Notes under the pieces: generated by a model
The model's input: only the letters and a program-made list of their open reading frames with translations
Told to the model about the DNA's origin: nothing
Database searches by the model: none
Position numbers and translations under genes: made by a program
In this document: positions 59,349 to 64,000 of the stretch, in pieces
How positions within the stretch are numbered: the first letter of the stretch is position 1
Layout: each line of letters opens with the position of its first letter
Assembly: GCA_020746875.1 (NCBI GenBank)
Contig: JAGTJL010000011.1
Location: forward strand, 1,798,001 to 1,862,000
Direction: 5' to 3'
Length of the DNA: 64,000 nt
Origin: Rhexocercosporidium sp. MPI-PUGE-AT-0058
Taxonomy: Eukaryota; Ascomycota; Leotiomycetes; Helotiales

Positions 59349-60124
59349 CTACTGTAGCTTCTTCCACGGTACGACAGGCTGACGATCTGGTCCAAAGAGG
59401 CCCAGAAGATATCCCGTACGGACAGAAAAGAGGAACGCCTAGGTGGGGAGTTCAGTGAGATTCAATCAATCAAGAGATGTCTAAAATGCAATCCGAGAGC
59501 GAACGGTAGATGGCGGGTACCTTGAGAGGTGCCAGGGAGTTCCAAACCAGGTGACTTACAGTACAGCCGATGTTCCCCCAAGCCATGGCATTCCAGCCAG
59601 CAACATTCACAAGCTGCTCATATGGCATGACATAGCACGTAATACCCACGTGGGAGATATCAGCAAGCCAGAGAGCGATCACGTAATTACGGACTACGGC
59701 TGCTTCGGTGGTGGTGTAGAGTACAGCGATACCGACCATGGCTAACAGGAGGTAGATATTGCCGAGTCTGAAATAAAATTAGCTCTGAAACTAGAAAATA
59801 AATGCAGATGTCTTGCTGTAAGACCATTGAGCGCACCATGGCTCCTACAACGCAGGTACCGGGCTGAAATAGGGCTATGGAGTAGCAAAGTAGTCACTTA
59901 CTGGTACGCTACCATGGTGGCATTTGCGGAAAGAGGGACAGTGGCTGAGTTGGGGATTTGCTCAGCGACAAAGTATGAAGCTGAGACGAATGGAGCTGCA
60001 CAGCCTGCGATTCTAAGGATAGGTTAGAATGCTTGATGGAAGGAGGATTTTGTACGCTGTACAGTGAGATTGGCTCGAAGACTGTCATCACGAAGCGGGG
60101 AATTGGTGGAAGAATTGAGGTCAT
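59349..60124 (-). CDS. Small fungal integral membrane protein (DUF7704-like), 156 aa
   Basis: There are four exons: 60124-60063, 60012-59902, 59767-59560 and 59438-59349. They total 471 bases including the stop, all with consensus splice sites and matching phases. The protein begins MTSILPPIPRFVMTVFEPIS and has about four hydrophobic segments (near residues 10-28, 58-76, 83-105 and 115-145). Recognisable stretches are FVAEQIP, NIYLLLAMVGIAVLYTTTE, VVRNYVIALWLADISHVG and GWNAMAWGNIG. I recognise this as a widespread fungal family of unknown function. The family name is from memory and should be confirmed. It is divergent from the Myb gene, 413 bases away. Confidence 0.8.
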
Positions 60125-60537
60125 GATTGCGGATCTTTTGGACTGAAAACACTGGAATTGAATGCTCTTAAGCTGATGAGGTGGGCGTCTCTTGATGTTG
60201 GTGAAGTTTTGTACTCGTAGATAGTTGTGTTAACTTTGTTGAACTCTACATGATTGCATGCATATATATGTACCTGGGATGTCAGCCTCGTCACGGGCCG
60301 ATAATTATCCGACCTCATCCTCGAACTTCGAAGTTTGGTTCAGTTTGCTAGTCCCTTCTTCACTATCTCCAGACATGACACAACAATACCGTCAATACCT
60401 CAGTATCTCCGGTTTCCAATCACCAGAAAGATCGCAAATGCCACTAGGCAAATGAGAAAACATTTAAAGGGATCGTGGGATCCCACACCCACTTCCCTTC
60501 GCTATGCGTTGTTATGCCACTGCCAGCCTCGTCCATC
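60125..60537. promoter_or_regulatory. Divergent promoter region, membrane protein / Myb gene
   Basis: These 413 bases lie between two divergent starts. A TGCATGCATATATATG stretch lies near 60255. An in-frame ATG at 60496 upstream of the chosen Myb start is possible. Confidence 0.4.
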
Positions 60538-62751
60538 ATGAGCTCCGATACAATAGAGCCAGCTCTGCTCGCGAGAGTCCAGGACGAACTTTATTCTTAC
60601 GAACAATTGATAGCCGAACCCTCTTCTTCTACAGCCGGACAGCTTCCCCCTCTCCGCGAGGTGGTTGGCCATGATGTCTCTACTCGCCGCAACGACAACT
60701 CAAAGCACAATGAGCAGTCTACGACGAGCTCGCAATTCCCTGCCCAAGGCAACTGTGTGACAGGGCAAATAAATAGCCAGGAAAATGCATACCAAAACGG
60801 CGGGACGCAACAGGCACAAGGGAAGGGCATTACAAATCGAGCTCTAGGAGATTCCTCACCGCAGTCACTACGGAAGATATTGGACAACGACACGGAAACC
60901 ACGGTTGGAGGATCTTCGAAGAAGAGGCCAATCGCAGAGCCTGTGAAGGATGACTTTGTACAACTTCCACAACCGCCCAAGAAGCGCAAGACTGCTACAC
61001 AGATCGTGCCTCCTATAATCATTGGTCTTCATGACATTCCAGCCCCAAAGGACCTTGTACGTTTCAATCTTCCCAGGATTGAGTCCGGTGCCTTCCGCGA
61101 CAGCAATGGCAGGAATAGCTTGAATGCCGCTCCTCCGACAACTATTGTGCCCAATGCCCAAAATAATCCTGAAGTTGGGATTGTTGTAGATAGCATCGAA
61201 ACCCAGGAGCCGCCTCCCAAGCCGGCCAAGAAGAAGAGGAATACTAGTGGACTTAGGCGAAAGTGGGAAAAGGATGAGACTGAGTGGCTCATACAAGGTG
61301 CCCATAAGCATGGAGTTGGGAATTGGACCGACATCGTAAAAGATCCCGAGTATTCGTTCCAGGGGAGGTCAGCGTCTGCTCTTAAAGATCGTTTCAGGAC
61401 TGTCTGTCCTAGTGGAGTGCTGAAAGACCTAGTAAGTAACGAAGCTTCACGGCAATAGCCAGAACCTGCCCGAAAGACACCAAGATCATGTCTGATGTAG
61501 AGAACGTACTTACTGACTAATCTCAAGGAACGCCGAACACTTTCTCCGGGAGAAGAAAAGACCGCCAGCAAGTCGCCCAAGAGCCAGAGTCGAGCCCATC
61601 GAAAAGACGTAGACGATCTCGCTAAACTTGGAATTGAGACCCCGTTCAAAAAGTCAGACCGTCGTGAGCGAAAGCCTTTTACCGAAGAAGAAGATCGCGA
61701 AATTCTCAGGGCCTATAGGATGTTTGGTAATCAATGGGCACGAATGACGCGCGAGAAAGATTTCAACTTGCATGAGAGAACTTCTACGGATATTCGGGAT
61801 AGGTACCGAAACATCATGAAGAGTATAGAGAGAGGAAGTCCACCACGATCTGCAAGCAAGAACTTGGCGAAACCACGGAGCAATGATGCTCTGTCAAGTG
61901 GGCATCCATCATCATCGAGTCTCTTCATACCGGCTCAGGATCCACTAGCTCTACAGTCCTCCACCTTGAACTCAGGAGAGCCACGTAATGTAGAAGGCCT
62001 ATCCAGCAGTCACCCGTCATCCTCGGATTTGTTTTCGCAAAATCAAGCTTGGTCGAAGGAAACAAACCAGGACTTTCGAAACAAGGACGGTTTGCCAAAT
62101 GGACAGCTGCCATCCTTTGATCCCTCCTTCCAGGCTCAGGGCTTGACCAACAAAGCCAATGAGCCCTGGATGAAGGAATCCAATCACCACTCAGGAAGTA
62201 GCCGCAGCAAGAACGATCTGTCAAATGGTTACCAACAGCTTCCGGAACTCGATCTGCGTGCGATGACGCTCAACAGACCAGACGAGCCATGGCCGAAGGA
62301 ACCCCAAGCGCCTACAGTGATTCACCAAACATCCGGCCTCCGCATTCAAGAGATCATCTGTCCAGAGCAAGAAGATTCTCGCTCATCGACCTTGTTCGGC
62401 TTCAGCACAAGCTACAACCCCTATCCCGAGCATCATCTCGAACCCCCAGAGCCGCTTTCGTACTCCCAATCGGCACCTTTCGACTGGAACTCTACCATCG
62501 CCGCTCCTTTTACACAGAACCTGCCCCAAGGAATGCCTAGCGATATGGACATTAACCGACTGCTTCATACCGAAGACCAATGGGCCACTGACATGGCGAC
62601 GTCGAATGTGCAAGGTATGGAAGGCAAGGAGAAGCAAAGCATCACCAACATCAATAGCATTTTGTCGAGCAACGATGACCCTGTCATGAGCAACCAGCCG
62701 AGTTTCTTGACTATGCTCAATGCGGACGGTCCATTGGGGATGTATGATTAG
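60538..62751 (+). CDS. Two-Myb telobox-like DNA-binding protein (Teb1/Tay1-like), 705 aa
   Basis: There are two exons, 60538-61431 and 61528-62751. The 96-base intron (GTAAGT...TCTCAAG) lies between the two Myb domains. Myb 1 is at residues ~240-292 (RRKWEKDETEWLIQGAHKHG, GNWTDIV, ALKDRFRTV). Myb 2 is at residues ~346-400 (KPFTEEEDREILRAYRMFG, NQWARM, TDIRDRYRNI). ALKDRFRTV resembles the LKDKWRT 'telobox' of telomere-binding Myb proteins. A pair of such domains is the layout of Schizosaccharomyces Teb1 and Yarrowia Tay1, which bind TTAGGG-like DNA. The remainder is Ser/Pro/Asn-rich and probably disordered, with basic nuclear-localisation-like KKRK clusters (near residues 144 and 231). It is nuclear. 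Telomere binding is inferred, and promoter binding is equally possible. Confidence 0.85.
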
Positions 62752-63782
62752 GTGGATAGATGAGATGATCTGTACAAGAGCATAGACCGTACGCGACTAT
62801 GAGAAGTAAGGAGATGATACCTTCCTGTAGTATAGTTAGCCTTGTTCTTATCTTATCTTATGACATTACTGTATTCTTCCTCTCCCTAGGGTTGATTTGC
62901 TTCCATTTGGGTTTATACTTTGGCGCTTACATGGTTCGATTGATACCCAGGGACAATGCATAGTAGAAAAGACAATCGGAGTTATGCTAGCATCTTTCCA
63001 TTTATTGCATTGCCTTGGAATGGGTTGATATAGGCAGGAAGTGATGGCGGTTTTTGCTGTAGACGGGTATGGCTGGTTGCCACAAGTGGTATTCAAAGTC
63101 TTGACAATTGCTTTTCTCATGCCTTGCACGGCTGTAGAGTAAAATTTCAGGGTAGGAAAGAAATTTTGATTCACACCGCTTGCCCCACCATCTGCCTACT
63201 GATTGTCTATGTGGTGTTTCCACCGTGTTGTTTGTGACATCTTCAAGATGGATGAGTGTTTGAACAGATTGAGACCATAGTCTTCAATATACGTGTAAGC
63301 GAGCCCATGGGCCCTTCACGAGGTGATCCCACTCGACACAGGTGAGAGTCGTATAAGAGACGAAGATCTTGTACAAAACCCAAGGCTTGAGGTTCAACTT
63401 GTATCGCCATCCATGAGAACATCGGCAAGAGTAAGAAAACTATAGCAAGGTCTTTTGTTGACTTTCGCCTGGCCTGACTACTGCTTCTTGCTATGCTATC
63501 TTACAGTTCCGAGAAAGAGAGGGAAAAGGCAGTGACGTGACGTGGTAAGCTAGGTCTTCCCCAGAAACATATCGTGCCGCTCAGATGAGCTCCACAAGGT
63601 CTCGTGAAAATCCCTACCAAAATTGTGGGGAGATGAAGGAGAAGCACCAGAAGTTCCTAGAATCTATCCAAAACGCCTGCCCGTGATGCCTTGCCCAGCC
63701 GCCAAAGAACAAACGCCACTGATGAGAACTCCCAACCCATCGCAGTGCGTGGCGAAATGAAACAACTGCACTTGCTCGCTGC
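62752..63782. other. Convergent 3' intergenic region, no gene
   Basis: It holds the presumed 3' UTRs of the Myb gene and of the unidentified gene at the right edge. The open frames are short, overlap both strands and lack domains. Confidence 0.45.
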
Positions 63783-64000
63783 TCAATCATCCTTTCCCTC
63801 GTCGTCATCTTTTCGGGGCTGGAAGTTCGTCTGTGTAGAATTAGCATTCGAATAAGATTCGCGAGAGAATTTATGAAGCTACTTACTGCATTGCCATTGT
63901 AGAACTGCTGGTCTTCCTTCTTAGACTCCTGTCGTTGATCTCTCAACGTCCGGACGTTCATTGCCGTGGACGGTACGGGAGGGCCAGGAGGAGCTTGCGC
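63783..64000 (-). CDS. C-terminal end of an unidentified protein (partial)
   Basis: The last coding exon is 63830-63783, ending in TGA (TNFQPRKDDDEGKDD). A 56-base intron (63886-63831, GTAAGT...ACACAG, phase 0) precedes it. The penultimate exon runs from 63887 to the window edge with an open frame (APPGPPVPSTAMNVRTLRDQ...FYNGNA). The tail is hydrophilic, with a proline-rich segment and an acidic end. An internal ATG gives the look of a start, but the frame is open upstream to the edge, so I take this as partial. No family is recognised. Confidence 0.55.

Overview
The window is nuclear DNA of a filamentous ascomycete (Pezizomycotina). The evidence is short GT-AG introns with CTAAC-type branch sites, a HET-domain gene, a Clr5-domain gene, a 199-residue Rac GTPase, and long AT-rich tracts carrying the mark of repeat-induced point mutation (RIP): CAA/CAG to TAA/TAG and TGG to TAA/TAG in nearly every transposon frame. 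I cannot name the species.

Layout. (1) 1-12.3 kb: the end of a RIP-degraded repeat, then a decayed ankyrin-HET gene (841-3746), then AT-rich repeat debris holding a 380-bp MITE, a Fot1/pogo fragment, two solo LTRs with perfect target duplications and a permuted inverted duplication. (2) 12.6-14.4 kb: an island with an intact Clr5-domain gene between two direct repeat copies. (3) 14.9-41.2 kb: more repeat debris, then a 'Russian doll'. A Ty3/gypsy chromovirus (A1, 16662-41178) has been invaded by about 2.1 kb of minisatellite-bearing DNA, a second Ty3/gypsy family (B), a solo LTR, and a younger full-length copy of its own family (A2). Target duplications, shared LTR variants and the arithmetic of lengths all support this nesting. 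(4) 41.7-45.4 kb: an APH-like kinase gene cut by an 839-bp hAT derivative, followed by a RIP-degraded Fot1/pogo transposon. (5) 45.4-64 kb: an ordinary gene-bearing region with a glutamine-synthetase-like gene (-), a DCAF11/WDR23-type WD40 gene (+), Rac (-), a small membrane protein (-), a two-Myb telobox-like protein (+) and the C-terminal end of an unidentified gene (-).

The genes do not form one pathway. The right side is conserved housekeeping and signalling: Rac for polarity, a WD40 substrate receptor for CUL4-DDB1, and a putative telomere/promoter-binding Myb protein. The left side is a transposon graveyard in which only isolated accessory genes survive and two of the three are broken. 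All exon boundaries were worked out by hand from splice consensus and reading frame. Families were assigned by recognising motifs, without database searches.
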